The notes below the pieces were generated by a model. The model did no database searches and was not told the origin of the DNA. It saw only the letters and a program-made list of their open reading frames with translations. A stretch of 64,000 nt of DNA from Vallitalea sp. (GTDB lineage: Bacteria > Bacillota > Clostridia > Lachnospirales > Vallitaleaceae), in NCBI GenBank assembly GCA_025210515.1, contig JAOARM010000018.1:1-64000 (forward strand), given 5' to 3'. Every line of letters begins with the position of its first letter. Within the stretch, counting starts at the first letter, position 1. A program made the position numbers and the translations under genes. This document shows positions 37,008-45,767 of the stretch, in pieces.

Positions 37008-38000
37008 TTACTCATATAATAATGCTTGTATATCTTCTGAATCAACATTTGATTTGTCATAGTAATGGAAACCAGTATCTATGTCTTTATCTACTTCTTC
37101 ACCTTTAGTAGCTTTTACTGCTGCTTCTACAGCTTTGTAACCTATACCAATTGGATCTTGAGTAACTGCTCCAGCTTGTTCTCCACTACGAATAGCTTCT
37201 TGTTGTTGTTTTCCTGAATCATATCCAACAACTGTTACTTCACCTTGTTTTCCAAGTTCTTTAACAGCGTTTAATACACCGATTGCTGAACCTTCATTAG
37301 CTCCAAACATTCCTTTTATATCTGGATGTGCAAGTAAAATTGATTTAGCAATATCAGTTGATTTTAATTGGTCGCCTTCTCCGTATTGAATATCTACAAT
37401 TTTAATATTTGGATAAGCTTCTTCGATTCTATTTTTGAAACCATCTCTTCTGTCAATTCCTGTACGACTTGTTTGGTCATGTACAACTAATGCAATTTTT
37501 CCTTCTTCTCCAATAAGTTCTGCCATTTTATCTGCTGCTAATGCTGCTGCCGCTAAGTTATTAGTAGCTGCTGTAGCTACAGGAATTTCACTGTCTACAC
37601 CTGAGTCAAATCCAATAACAGGAATATTATTTTCTTGTGCTCTTTCAAGTAAAGGAATAACTGCTTGACTATCTAATGCTGCTAAACAAATAGCACTAGG
37701 ATTTTTACTAAGAGCTGTTTCTAGCATTTCGATTTGTTTATCTACCATAGCTTCTGACTCTGGTCCTTCAAAAGTTATCTCAACATTATAATCTTTTGCT
37801 GCTTTTTCTGCACCTAATTTAACTGCTTGCCAAAATTGATGTTGAAATCCTTTAGATATTACTGGAATATATATCTTTTCATCACCATTTGAAGTTACAT
37901 TTTGGTCACCTGAATCATCTTTTTTAGTTTCCTTTGGACTACATCCTGCAAACGCCCCAATCATACAAATTACTAATAATAAAGTTATAAATTTTTTCAT
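37008..38000 (-). CDS. Ribose-type sugar ABC transporter, substrate-binding lipoprotein
   Basis: 330 residues. Signal peptide with lipobox AFAGC (Cys20), then a periplasmic-binding-protein type 1 fold: VISKGFQHQFWQAVKLGAEKAAKDYNV, a hinge-region DSGVDSEIPVATAATNN, and MFGANEGSAIGVLNAV. RbsB-like proteins bind pentoses, hexoses, AI-2 or inositol; the sugar cannot be told from the sequence. Third gene of the rbsA-rbsC-rbsB-like operon. Confidence 0.9.
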   Translation of the reverse strand: MKKFITLLLVICMIGAFAGCSPKETKKDDSGDQNVTSNGDEKIYIPVISKGFQHQFWQAVKLGAEKAAKDYNVEITFEGPESEAMVDKQIEMLETALSKNPSAICLAALDSQAVIPLLERAQENNIPVIGFDSGVDSEIPVATAATNNLAAAALAADKMAELIGEEGKIALVVHDQTSRTGIDRRDGFKNRIEEAYPNIKIVDIQYGEGDQLKSTDIAKSILLAHPDIKGMFGANEGSAIGVLNAVKELGKQGEVTVVGYDSGKQQQEAIRSGEQAGAVTQDPIGIGYKAVEAAVKATKGEEVDKDIDTGFHYYDKSNVDSEDIQALLYE

Positions 38001-38086
38001 TTTAACTCCTCCTTATAGTTTATATATATATTGCTCGTATTTGAGCTTAAAACTACTAAGATAATATACTTAGCAGTTTATATACA

Positions 38087-39070
38087 TTATTTTTTATTTC
38101 TTCTAGCTACATCAACGATAACAGCTACAATAACTATAATACCTGTAATAACAGTTTGCCTATCTTGTGGAACTGATAATATTCTTAAACCATTAATTAA
38201 TACACTCATAATAAATGCACCAATAATAGTACCAAGTATAGTACCTTTTCCACCACTAAGTGATGTACCACCAATTACTACTGCGGCAATAGCGTCAAGT
38301 TCATAACCTTGACCAAGAGCTGGTTGAGCAGAATTAAGTCTCGATGCCATTAAGATACCTGCAATACCACAAAATGCTCCTGTTAATGTGTGAATAGCTA
38401 TAATCCATCTATCTGTATTAACTCCAGATAATCTAGTAGCTTCTTCATTGCTTCCAATTGCAAAATTATATCTACCTAACAATGTATAATTTAGAATAAT
38501 TCCTGCTAATATTGCTACTACGAAGAAAATAATAACAGCATTTGGTACTCCTAATACTATACCTGTTGATATATCAGAGAATTTTATATGTTTAGTTAAT
38601 TTAGCGTTAGTAAAATATATTGGTGCTGCATCTGAAAAAACTAGAGATAATCCCTTAGTTATCATCATCATACCTAATGTTGCTATAAACGCAGGGATTT
38701 TAAATCTTGCAACATTAAAACCGTTAATAAATCCACATAAACTTCCTGCTAATATTGCTCCAATTAATCCAAGCCATGTAGGTAATCCCCACATTGTAAT
38801 AAACACACCTGCTGCAACTGATGAAAAGGTCATTACAGTTCCTATTGAAAGATCAATACCACCTGTAATAATTACAAATGTTACTCCTACAGCTAATACG
38901 CCGTTAACTGCTGTTGCAAGCAAAATACTTTTTATATTACTTTGTGTAAAAAAGTTTGGTGATGCTATAGAAAATATAACTACTAAAAGTAGTAAACTAC
39001 TAAATGCCAATAATTTTTGTGTAGCACTTGATTTAAAGATGCTATTTTTCAATGAAGTTTGGTTCTCCAT
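38087..39070 (-). CDS. Ribose-type sugar ABC transporter, permease
   Basis: 327 residues with eight to ten hydrophobic helices of the BPD_transp_2 family. Characteristic segments include GVTFVIITGGIDLSIGTVM and AVVIGGTSLSGGKGTILGT. It forms a homodimeric channel with the ATPase encoded 43 bases upstream. Confidence 0.92.
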   Translation of the reverse strand: MENQTSLKNSIFKSSATQKLLAFSSLLLLVVIFSIASPNFFTQSNIKSILLATAVNGVLAVGVTFVIITGGIDLSIGTVMTFSSVAAGVFITMWGLPTWLGLIGAILAGSLCGFINGFNVARFKIPAFIATLGMMMITKGLSLVFSDAAPIYFTNAKLTKHIKFSDISTGIVLGVPNAVIIFFVVAILAGIILNYTLLGRYNFAIGSNEEATRLSGVNTDRWIIAIHTLTGAFCGIAGILMASRLNSAQPALGQGYELDAIAAVVIGGTSLSGGKGTILGTIIGAFIMSVLINGLRILSVPQDRQTVITGIIVIVAVIVDVARRNKK

Positions 39071-39113
39071 GTTTTTACCTCCAATTTGTTGTATATTATG
39101 TTTTCATTAGTTA

Positions 39114-40604
39114 TTAACGTGCCGTAGCATATTTCATTATTTTTTCTTGTGTAGCTTCTTCTATATTAAGTTCACCTGTTATACGTCCTTCACACATAAC
39201 CATAACTCGATGACTCATTCTTAATACTTCTGATAATTCAGAAGAAATCATTATAATTGATTTTCCTTGACGTGCTAATTCATTAAGCAATTTATATATT
39301 TCACCTTTTGCTCCAATATCTATTCCTCTAGTAGGTTCATCAAAAATAAGAATATCACAATCTCTTGTTAACCATTTTCCAATAACAACTTTTTGCTGAT
39401 TACCACCAGAAAGATTTTTAACTTCTTGATTAATACTTGGTGTTTTTATTGATAGTTCATTCACTCTTTTTTGAGCAACGATTTTTGACTTCTTATTGTT
39501 AACAAAACCTAAACTATTTCTAAAATCTTTAAATTTAGCCATAATTACATTAGTTTGGATACTTAACCCAAGTACAATACCATATCTTTTACGATCTTCA
39601 GAAAGATATCCTATACCATGATTAACTGCATCTTTTGGATTATTAATTACTATCTTACTTCCTTTTAATATTATTTCTCCTGAATCTTTTTTATCTGCAC
39701 CAAATATGGCTCTAGCTACTTCTGTTCTTCCAGCACCCATAAGACCAGCAAATCCAAGAATTTCTCCTTTTTTCAGATTAAAACTAACATCTTTAACTGT
39801 ATCACCTACATTAAGATTCTTAACTTCTAATGCAATTTCATTAGAATTAGTCACTTCTTGTGGTGCTGATACATAAATTTCACGACCTATCATCATTTTA
39901 ATTATGTCATCGATAGTTACTTCATCCATATTTTTTGTATCAATGTAGCAGCCATCACGCATAACTGTTACTTTATCACATATTTTCTTTAACTCTTCCA
40001 TTCTATGAGAAATGTAAACAATACCTACACCCTTCTCTTTTAAATTAAAGATGATTCTAAATAATTCTTTAATTTCTGACTCAGTTAATGCGGCAGTTGG
40101 TTCATCCATTATTAAAACATCTGCATTATATGATAAAGCCTTTGCTATTTCTACCATCTGTTGTTGAGCAACTGTTAAATCTTCTACTCTTGTTTCTGCA
40201 TCTATGCTTAAATTCATACGTCTTAAAAGCTCATTTGCCTTCTTATTAATTTCATGTGAATCTAAAAATAAACCTGCTTTTTTTGGCTCCTTACCTATAA
40301 ATATATTTTGTGCTACAGTTAAATCAGGCATTAGATTTAACTCTTGGTGAATAATACTTATTCCTAAATCTTGTGCCATTTTAGGATTTGAAATATCAAT
40401 TTCTTTTCCTTTATACATAATGCTACCCGCATCTTTTTTATAAACTCCTGTTAAGATTTTCATTATTGTAGATTTTCCTGCACCATTTTCACCAATTAAA
40501 GCATGAATTTCTCCTCTCTCAAGTTGAAATCTACAATTATCTAGTGCCTTTACTCCTGGAAAACTTTTATGTATACCTTCCATTAACACTAAAGACCCAT
40601 CCAT
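39114..40604 (-). CDS. Ribose-type sugar ABC transporter, dual ATPase subunit
   Basis: 496 residues with two ABC modules: Walker A GENGAGKSTIMKILTG and Walker B VLIMDEPTAAL in the first; degenerate Walker A GLMGAGRTEVARA and signature NLSGGNQQKVVIGKWL with ILIFDEPTRGIDIG in the second, as in RbsA/MglA. The start at 40604 was chosen over 40625 because the upstream sequence GGAGGTGATC is perfectly complementary to the 16S rRNA 3' end and would lie inside the longer reading frame. First gene of the operon. Confidence 0.92.
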   Translation of the reverse strand: MDGSLVLMEGIHKSFPGVKALDNCRFQLERGEIHALIGENGAGKSTIMKILTGVYKKDAGSIMYKGKEIDISNPKMAQDLGISIIHQELNLMPDLTVAQNIFIGKEPKKAGLFLDSHEINKKANELLRRMNLSIDAETRVEDLTVAQQQMVEIAKALSYNADVLIMDEPTAALTESEIKELFRIIFNLKEKGVGIVYISHRMEELKKICDKVTVMRDGCYIDTKNMDEVTIDDIIKMMIGREIYVSAPQEVTNSNEIALEVKNLNVGDTVKDVSFNLKKGEILGFAGLMGAGRTEVARAIFGADKKDSGEIILKGSKIVINNPKDAVNHGIGYLSEDRKRYGIVLGLSIQTNVIMAKFKDFRNSLGFVNNKKSKIVAQKRVNELSIKTPSINQEVKNLSGGNQQKVVIGKWLTRDCDILIFDEPTRGIDIGAKGEIYKLLNELARQGKSIIMISSELSEVLRMSHRVMVMCEGRITGELNIEEATQEKIMKYATAR

Positions 40605-40687
40605 TAGGAGATCACCTCCAGCCATTATTTTGTACTTAATTAATTATGCATTGTACTTAAAATGTGTACTGCAAAACTTATACTCAT

Positions 40688-40716
40688 ATTATATAGCCAA
40701 ATATACCGATAAAAAA
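40688..40716 (-). promoter_or_regulatory. Promoter of the ABC sugar importer operon
   Basis: On the minus strand a perfect TATAAT (40693-40688) has only TTTTTT (40716-40711) as a -35 at 17-base spacing, which suggests dependence on an activator. It lies about 85 bases upstream of the ATPase gene. Confidence 0.5.
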
Positions 40717-40749
40717 TTGAAATTTCTATATAAAAAGTTGATATTTCTG
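40708..40749 (-). repeat. Tandem 21-bp direct repeats overlapping the -35 box (AraC-type site)
   Basis: Two adjacent 21-bp units (40708-40728 and 40729-40749) match at 17 of 21 positions, with the shared core AGAAAT-TCAA-TTTTTAT on the minus strand. The promoter-proximal unit overlaps the -35 position. Directly repeated half-sites at this place are typical of AraC/YesN-class activators, of which two are encoded nearby (35994 and 48552). Confidence 0.6.
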
Positions 40750-40814
40750 TATTAATCATAACGATTAACAAATGATTTCCCATTAGATTGTGGAAAGCTA
40801 TACACACTAAAAAA

Positions 40815-40835
40815 GATAGCACTATGCAGGCTATC
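40815..40835 (-). terminator. Intrinsic terminator of the gene at 40914
   Basis: GATAGC and GCTATC pair around a 9-base loop, followed on the minus strand by TTTTTT. It lies about 80 bases past the stop codon. The remaining 309-base gap to the ABC operon contains the promoter and repeats described at 40688-40749. Confidence 0.75.
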
Positions 40836-40913
40836 CATAAGATGGTTCTATTTTTTATTAATTTAAGAATAATAAATCACTATCCATAGTTTTATCCTTA
40901 TTGTTCCTTAATG

Positions 40914-41684
40914 TTATGAATATATTTTTTCGACAAATAATAAGATTTTATCATATTGTTCCTGAGGAATTTTGAAATAACTGTCTGTTCTACCAATATG
41001 CACAAGATAGTCTTCCAGTATGGTAATTGAACTTATATTTTCAGTTCCTTTTTCAAGCATATTTACCACGTTAACTATATCTTTTTCATATGTATATATT
41101 TGCTCCCATTCATCATAGTTTATAAGCTTCCTAAATTCATTGCTTTGCTCTATTGATATTTTTTTATATCCGTATTTTTCTGAATCTACTTCTATTGAAA
41201 CGGTAACTTCCTTAAAATAATTTTCAAAAAATTCTAGCGGAAGTTCTTCACCTAATATAAACATATCGTTTCTATAGATTTTTATTATACTTTCAAGTGT
41301 TTTGAGTTCTTTTTCAGTTGCCTTAAAAACTTTTTTGCTTGGCTGTATTTCAATTTTGTCATCATAGAATGCTAACCAATACATATCATTAACTCTGATA
41401 CGTTCAGCTGGTATTTGTCCAAATTCAATTAAATCGGATTCAACCCATTTAATAGCTTTAAATGTCTTTAATAATTGTTCTTTGTCATTATCATTAAATA
41501 CCTTTTGATAACCATTTGCAATAAATTCAATTTTACTATCTTGTTTATTCATAATTGCATAAATATTACTAATTTCATCGTATTTAAAAATATATGAACT
41601 AGACTGTGCTTCATAAACATATTTGGCTAATATAATTCCTATAACTATAAAGATTATAATTCCATAAGTGATTTTCTTTTTCAT
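40914..41684 (-). CDS. Membrane-anchored extracellular protein of unknown function
   Basis: 256 residues that I do not recognise. A basic N-terminus followed by one hydrophobic helix (residues about 5-22) without a cleavage or lipobox motif makes it a probable signal-anchored protein facing outward. The rest is an alternating charged/aromatic, probably alpha-beta domain. GGGGAGG precedes the ATG. It is separated from the secreted-protein operon upstream by a MITE-like element and has its own terminator. Confidence 0.65.
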   Translation of the reverse strand: MKKKITYGIIIFIVIGIILAKYVYEAQSSSYIFKYDEISNIYAIMNKQDSKIEFIANGYQKVFNDNDKEQLLKTFKAIKWVESDLIEFGQIPAERIRVNDMYWLAFYDDKIEIQPSKKVFKATEKELKTLESIIKIYRNDMFILGEELPLEFFENYFKEVTVSIEVDSEKYGYKKISIEQSNEFRKLINYDEWEQIYTYEKDIVNVVNMLEKGTENISSITILEDYLVHIGRTDSYFKIPQEQYDKILLFVEKIYS

Positions 41685-41715
41685 CTTTACCTCCCCATAT
41701 AGTTAACCTGCAAAC

Positions 41716-41813
41716 ATGGGGCTGTCTCATAATACATTTTTAATGTATATATACTACTAAATCAAGTATATTTTCTAAAACCTCAAGAAAAATGTATTAT
41801 GAGACAGCCCCAT
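41716..41813. mobile_element. MITE-like palindrome (copy C, best-preserved ends)
   Basis: A 98-bp element with perfect 26-bp terminal inverted repeats beginning ATGGGGCTGTCTCATAATAC. The centre is AT-rich and has no further structure. It lies 13 bases beyond the stop of the CHAT-like gene and could serve as its transcription terminator. Confidence 0.7.
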
Positions 41814-41825
41814 TACTGATTATTA

Positions 41826-43130
41826 TTATATTACATAATCATATATATCAACAAAGAATGTTTCATTACTTAAATAATATTCTGTACGTACACGATATAC
41901 CGTATGTCCTTCTTTCAAATCATATACTAATTTTCCTGATTGACAAGTTACTTCATATTCTTTATCGTTAGCATATTTTGATGTTGCTTCTGTATATGCT
42001 TTTTCTATCATATCTTTTGTCATGACTGGTTTTAATGTTAAATCAGAGTTTAGTTCAGCACTAAACGGTATGGTATTATCATAAATTGCTTTTATAGTAT
42101 TGTTCTCTACTATAACACTATATCCACTTTCTGTTTCGCAACCATTAACTAACTCTAAATAATCTATGATATAATCACCTTTATATGCTCCTTCGGTTAC
42201 AACTTGCTTGTAATTGTTAGAATCAAACCCTTTAATGGTAATAGCTAATTGATTTGTAGTATCAGTTTTAATATCTCCAGTTAAGCTACGTTGTGCCATT
42301 TTTGAAATTTCAACAGTTTTTCTTTCATCAAATTCTTTAGCATGTCTTTCATATGTAGCTAAACTTTCTTCACTAAAGTTTTCAGAAATATCCTTCCTGA
42401 TATCTAAAGCTCTACTGCTTTTAGATTTTTTTATTACTAAATTACCATTACCTTTGATAAGATTCTTCTTAACTCGGCTATCATTATATGTGAATCCATT
42501 GGCATAGTTAACAGCATTATTAACACTGTCTCCAAGAGATAGTTTATAATTAAATCTATTTACCCATAGTGTCTGTGAATCTGTTTGAACGGAATCTTGT
42601 TTACCAAGAACACATTCAGCTCCTTCATCTCTAGTTCTGGTGACTAAGTTAGTAGAACCGCTACCTGTCTTACAACCAATATATTCTACAAACTTAGTAT
42701 TACTAAAATCTGATTTACTATCAGTTACACCTGCATATCTTGTGTCAGACAAAATATAATCATTTCCATAGTATATACCAGTCTTATACATTGGTTCGGT
42801 ACTTCCAGCCCATCTATATGCTACACAATGATAATTTGCATGACCATTATGAGAAACTACTTCGCTACAAATTCTTCTAACACCATTAGGATTATTGCCT
42901 TTCATATATGATTCATACGGTTTAGTTTTATAATATGATGTATACCCACATAATTTAAAATACATTGCTGCATATTCTGCTCTTTGTGAGGTATTAACAT
43001 TATCTTTGTATTCTGTACCAAAAGAATATGCATATTCTGCTGCATTTACTTGAAACGTTCCAACAGAAGCTACCATAATCATTACCAAAAATCCTGAAAC
43101 AACTCTTTTAAATAATAAATTTATATTCAT
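41826..43130 (-). CDS. Secreted protein with caspase/CHAT-like (clan CD) core
   Basis: 434 residues with a Sec signal peptide (cleavage after about residue 30, VNA/AEY). Residues about 85-225 resemble a clan CD peptidase core: a strand ending in VSHNGHANYH (His94, His97), a strand ending in YIGCKTG (Cys153), and then DEGAECVLGKQDSV followed by a helix ending in LSLGDSVNNAVNYAN, the order seen in CHAT and gingipain-like domains. The His-Cys spacing fits. The C-terminal ~200 residues are beta-rich and unassigned. It ends an operon headed by an ECF sigma factor. Peptidase activity is inferred, not proved. Confidence 0.5.
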   Translation of the reverse strand: MNINLLFKRVVSGFLVMIMVASVGTFQVNAAEYAYSFGTEYKDNVNTSQRAEYAAMYFKLCGYTSYYKTKPYESYMKGNNPNGVRRICSEVVSHNGHANYHCVAYRWAGSTEPMYKTGIYYGNDYILSDTRYAGVTDSKSDFSNTKFVEYIGCKTGSGSTNLVTRTRDEGAECVLGKQDSVQTDSQTLWVNRFNYKLSLGDSVNNAVNYANGFTYNDSRVKKNLIKGNGNLVIKKSKSSRALDIRKDISENFSEESLATYERHAKEFDERKTVEISKMAQRSLTGDIKTDTTNQLAITIKGFDSNNYKQVVTEGAYKGDYIIDYLELVNGCETESGYSVIVENNTIKAIYDNTIPFSAELNSDLTLKPVMTKDMIEKAYTEATSKYANDKEYEVTCQSGKLVYDLKEGHTVYRVRTEYYLSNETFFVDIYDYVI

Positions 43131-43227
43131 TCAAAATTCCTCCATTCAGTAGATTTATAAGTTTCTTAATTTGTTTAATTGTTTTGTTAGATTAATATTT
43201 ACTGCTTCTCTTTCATGCTCTTATAAA

Positions 43228-43653
43228 CTAATATACTTTATAATTACTAGTATATGACGTACTTTCTACCTCTCTCCCATTCACATATGTATATCCATAC
43301 GAGACAATCCTATACTTATTTCCACTTAATACATACCACTTGCCGCCTGCTCCACCTCTAGTTCTTTTTGTTGTTTCAGACCAACTTTTAATCGTCTTCC
43401 AATTTCCGTTATTATACTGTTGCAATATAGCTACTACTTTTACACTATCTACATTTCTAGCAGTAATATAACTGGAAACGCTTGCTTGTCCATTACTAGA
43501 AATATAGAATGTGTTTTCAAAAGTATTAATGTTAGTAAATCTAGTTGGATAATTGATTGATTTCTCACTAGATGCGAAAGCAGTAGTAGTGAATAAAGTA
43601 AGTATCCAGCAGACGCATATAAAAATCAGATATTTTCTTTTCACATTAATCAC
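43228..43653 (-). CDS. Small secreted protein (DUF6147-like)
   Basis: 141 residues with a Sec signal peptide (cleavage after AFA, about residue 28). The mature part is a compact beta-rich domain with the pattern NGQASVSSYITA, then VVAILQQYNNGNWKTIKSWS and GKWYVLSGNKYRIVSYGYTY, common in short clostridial secreted proteins of the DUF6147 type. It lies between the anti-sigma factor and the CHAT-like protein in the same direction, suggesting expression as part of a stress- or envelope-responsive regulon. Confidence 0.7.
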   Translation of the reverse strand: MINVKRKYLIFICVCWILTLFTTTAFASSEKSINYPTRFTNINTFENTFYISSNGQASVSSYITARNVDSVKVVAILQQYNNGNWKTIKSWSETTKRTRGGAGGKWYVLSGNKYRIVSYGYTYVNGREVESTSYTSNYKVY

Positions 43654-43691
43654 CTCCCTTCATACTATATAACAATTTTAGGAGGTAATTC

Positions 43692-43697
43692 GTTACA
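43692..43697 (-). promoter_or_regulatory. Possible ECF-type -35 element
   Basis: TGTAAC on the minus strand, 39 bases upstream of the DUF6147-like gene and followed by a TATATA 20 bases on, resembles -35 boxes of Firmicute ECF sigma factors. It could be an internal promoter recognised by the sigma factor encoded at 44426. The evidence is a six-base match only. Confidence 0.25.
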
Positions 43698-43713
43698 CCT
43701 TTTTTGACATTTT

Positions 43714-44439
43714 TTATCTTTTTTCTAAACTTTTTACTATCTGCATCAATTCTTTACTTATTATATTAGAAGTAAAGTTGAAACTACACTCTTCGTTGTG
43801 CCAAATAATTATTGTTTTTCCATCCTTCTCAATAAGTAAGCCTTTATATTTATTAATAATAATCTCTTTGTTATTGGAGCTTTCTGTATCAACCTGATAA
43901 TGAGTACCATTAGATGATTGTATCATTAGTACATATTCATCATCCTTTATGTATTCTATGATTTTTCTATCATTTATCATTTCAGCACTCTCTACTCTAA
44001 ATCCTTCTGGTAAATACTTAGGATAGTAATATTCATCCCAACTACTTGGTATTATACTTTCTCTATCTTCATCTATTTGTATGTTTGTGTACTTCTCCTG
44101 CTTCTCAATAAAAAAGTTAAATATTTTTACTCTTAAGGCTTCCACTGTACATGTTAGTATTGTTACAGCAGTCAAAGCTACAATCATTAATATGCCTATT
44201 TTCATACCTATGTTTTGTGTATTTTTTATTAATTTTTTTAGGTTATTTCTCCTTCTATATTTATTAGAAAAATTATTAAACCAATCGTTAATACTGGAAG
44301 GTATTTTAATCTGATCTATTTCTTCTTTTTTGTCATCTAGTTCTTTTATAATATTCTCAGTGTGACAATAACCTACATAATTATAGTAAGATTCCATCAT
44401 TTTATTTATTTGTTCTTTTTTTTCATTAGTTTGCTTCAT
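43714..44439 (-). CDS. Anti-sigma factor, DUF4367-containing membrane protein
   Basis: 241 residues: a cytoplasmic N-terminal ~70 residues rich in charged helices (sigma-binding), one transmembrane helix (about 76-98, MKIGILMIVALTAVTILTCT region), and an extracellular DUF4367 domain beginning YYPKYLPEGFRVES. Its ATG overlaps the end of the sigma factor gene by 14 bases and its ribosome-binding site is inside that gene, the usual arrangement for a sigma/anti-sigma pair. Confidence 0.83.
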   Translation of the reverse strand: MKQTNEKKEQINKMMESYYNYVGYCHTENIIKELDDKKEEIDQIKIPSSINDWFNNFSNKYRRRNNLKKLIKNTQNIGMKIGILMIVALTAVTILTCTVEALRVKIFNFFIEKQEKYTNIQIDEDRESIIPSSWDEYYYPKYLPEGFRVESAEMINDRKIIEYIKDDEYVLMIQSSNGTHYQVDTESSNNKEIIINKYKGLLIEKDGKTIIIWHNEECSFNFTSNIISKELMQIVKSLEKR

Positions 44440-44986
44440 TCACTACACCTCCTTCCTCTAGCAAAAGCTTTTTCATCGCTTGTCTTGCCCTATGTAGCTT
44501 TACTCTAACATTACCTTCTTTTAAGTCAAGTAAATTTGCTATTGTTGTATTTGAATATTCATAGAAATATTTTAGTGCTAGTATATCAGCATAACTACTG
44601 TCTATCTTAGCAAGTAACTTAGCTATTTTTTCTGCGTCTTCTAGTCTTATCACATGTAATTCAGGAGTAATATCATCATCTGGCATGATTTCTATATCAT
44701 CTATTAATGTGGTGCTTCGACTTTTCCTTTGTCTATATATATTTATTGAAATATTTCTAACTATTATAACAAGAAAAGCCCTCGTTTTATTACACTTTAC
44801 CTGTGATATTTTTTCAAGTTGCGATGAAATTTTCAGAATGGCATTTTGTACTGCATCTTCTGCTTCGTAATAATCGTTTAATATATTATTAGCAACATAA
44901 AACATTTCTTTATGATATAGCAAATATAATTCTTCTAACTTATTACGTATGTTTTCATCTTCTATAACCATTAAAAATACTACCAT
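44426..44986 (-). CDS. ECF-type RNA polymerase sigma factor
   Basis: 186 residues. Region 2 (about 22-90, LYHKEMFYVANNILNDYYEAEDAVQNAILKI) and region 4 (about 125-178, ILALKYFYEYSNTTIANLLDLKEGNVRVKLHRARQAMKKLL) are both complete; there are no regions 1 or 3. GGGGG 9 bases before the ATG supports the start. It should direct the two secreted proteins downstream, held inactive by the DUF4367 membrane protein. Confidence 0.93.
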   Translation of the reverse strand: MVVFLMVIEDENIRNKLEELYLLYHKEMFYVANNILNDYYEAEDAVQNAILKISSQLEKISQVKCNKTRAFLVIIVRNISINIYRQRKSRSTTLIDDIEIMPDDDITPELHVIRLEDAEKIAKLLAKIDSSYADILALKYFYEYSNTTIANLLDLKEGNVRVKLHRARQAMKKLLLEEGGVVNEAN

Positions 44987-45121
44987 AATCTATTACCCCC
45001 TAATAACTATTCTTTGTGAAAATATTTTAATTAGATTAATCTACAAATATCCTCCTTCTAGATAAATCACTAATACAAATTTGCCATTATATTACGACAT
45101 ATTTCAACTTATTATATCTAA

Positions 45122-45149
45122 AGTATAACATAGTTGTAAATATTGTCAA
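45122..45149 (-). promoter_or_regulatory. SigA-type promoter of the ECF operon
   Basis: On the minus strand TTGACA (45149-45144) and TATACT (45127-45122) are 16 bases apart, about 135 bases upstream of the sigma factor gene. The 324-base gap here otherwise holds only the fucU terminator. Confidence 0.55.
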
Positions 45150-45261
45150 TTTTACCACATCAATTCAAATTAAACCTCCTAAATATCTTAGTAGCATATA
45201 CAACATTTTATCTTATATGGTGGTCTTAATTTTATTACAAGCTACTTATACGCACAAAAAA

Positions 45262-45288
45262 AGCACTGTTAATTGACTTAACAGCACT
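45262..45288 (-). terminator. Terminator of the YesN-YesM-binding protein-FucU operon
   Basis: On the minus strand AGTGCTGTTAA pairs with TTAACAGTGCT using two G-U wobbles, then a seven-T run. On the plus strand the same positions would be C-A mismatches, so the hairpin is directional for the fucU transcript. Confidence 0.85.
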
Positions 45289-45310
45289 TTTTTATCTCTA
45301 TTATGTATTT

Positions 45311-45736
45311 TTATACAACACCTTTTTTTATAATTATATTTCCGTAAAGAGCTTCTTCCCCAGTAGCAATAATAGCATATGCATCTTTTGCTCTATCATA
45401 AAATTCAAACCTATCAATATGATTAATCAACTTATCTTCATAATTGTTATTGTTCATGACTTCAACATACTTATCCCAAATAACAGGAACTGTTGTATCC
45501 CCTTCTACTACTTGCATTAGTGTAACTGGTGTTTTGTCATATTGGTCAATAGGGAAAAATTTAAGTATAGCATCAAGTATTTCTGGCACATTATGTCCAT
45601 CAGCTCTTATAAGTCTCTTAGCATTAGCAGCAGATGGGAAATTACCATCAGCTATAATTAGCTCATCTCCATGTCCCATTTCCATCATAATTTTCATTAA
45701 CTGTGGTGATATAATTTTTGGTATTCCTTTTAACAT
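45311..45736 (-). CDS. fucU: RbsD/FucU family sugar mutarotase
   Basis: 141 residues. The family pattern is complete: LKGIPKIISPQLMKIMMEMGHGDELIIADGNFP with the conserved His and Asp, and a C-terminal ATGEEALYGNIIIKKGV. FucU interconverts sugar anomers (L-fucose in E. coli), RbsD D-ribose; length and the terminal YGN motif favour FucU. AGGAGG 9 bases before the ATG at 45736 sets the start. It is cotranscribed with the sugar-sensing two-component genes, linking a mutarotase to sensing of the same sugar. Confidence 0.87.
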   Translation of the reverse strand: MLKGIPKIISPQLMKIMMEMGHGDELIIADGNFPSAANAKRLIRADGHNVPEILDAILKFFPIDQYDKTPVTLMQVVEGDTTVPVIWDKYVEVMNNNNYEDKLINHIDRFEFYDRAKDAYAIIATGEEALYGNIIIKKGVV

Positions 45737-45767
45737 AATAATTCCTCCTAGTTTATTTATTGTGTTA

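Noticed and set aside
40640..40822. A 60-codon minus-strand frame upstream of the ABC operon
   Set aside because: It covers the promoter, direct repeats and part of the terminator, and has no ribosome-binding site.
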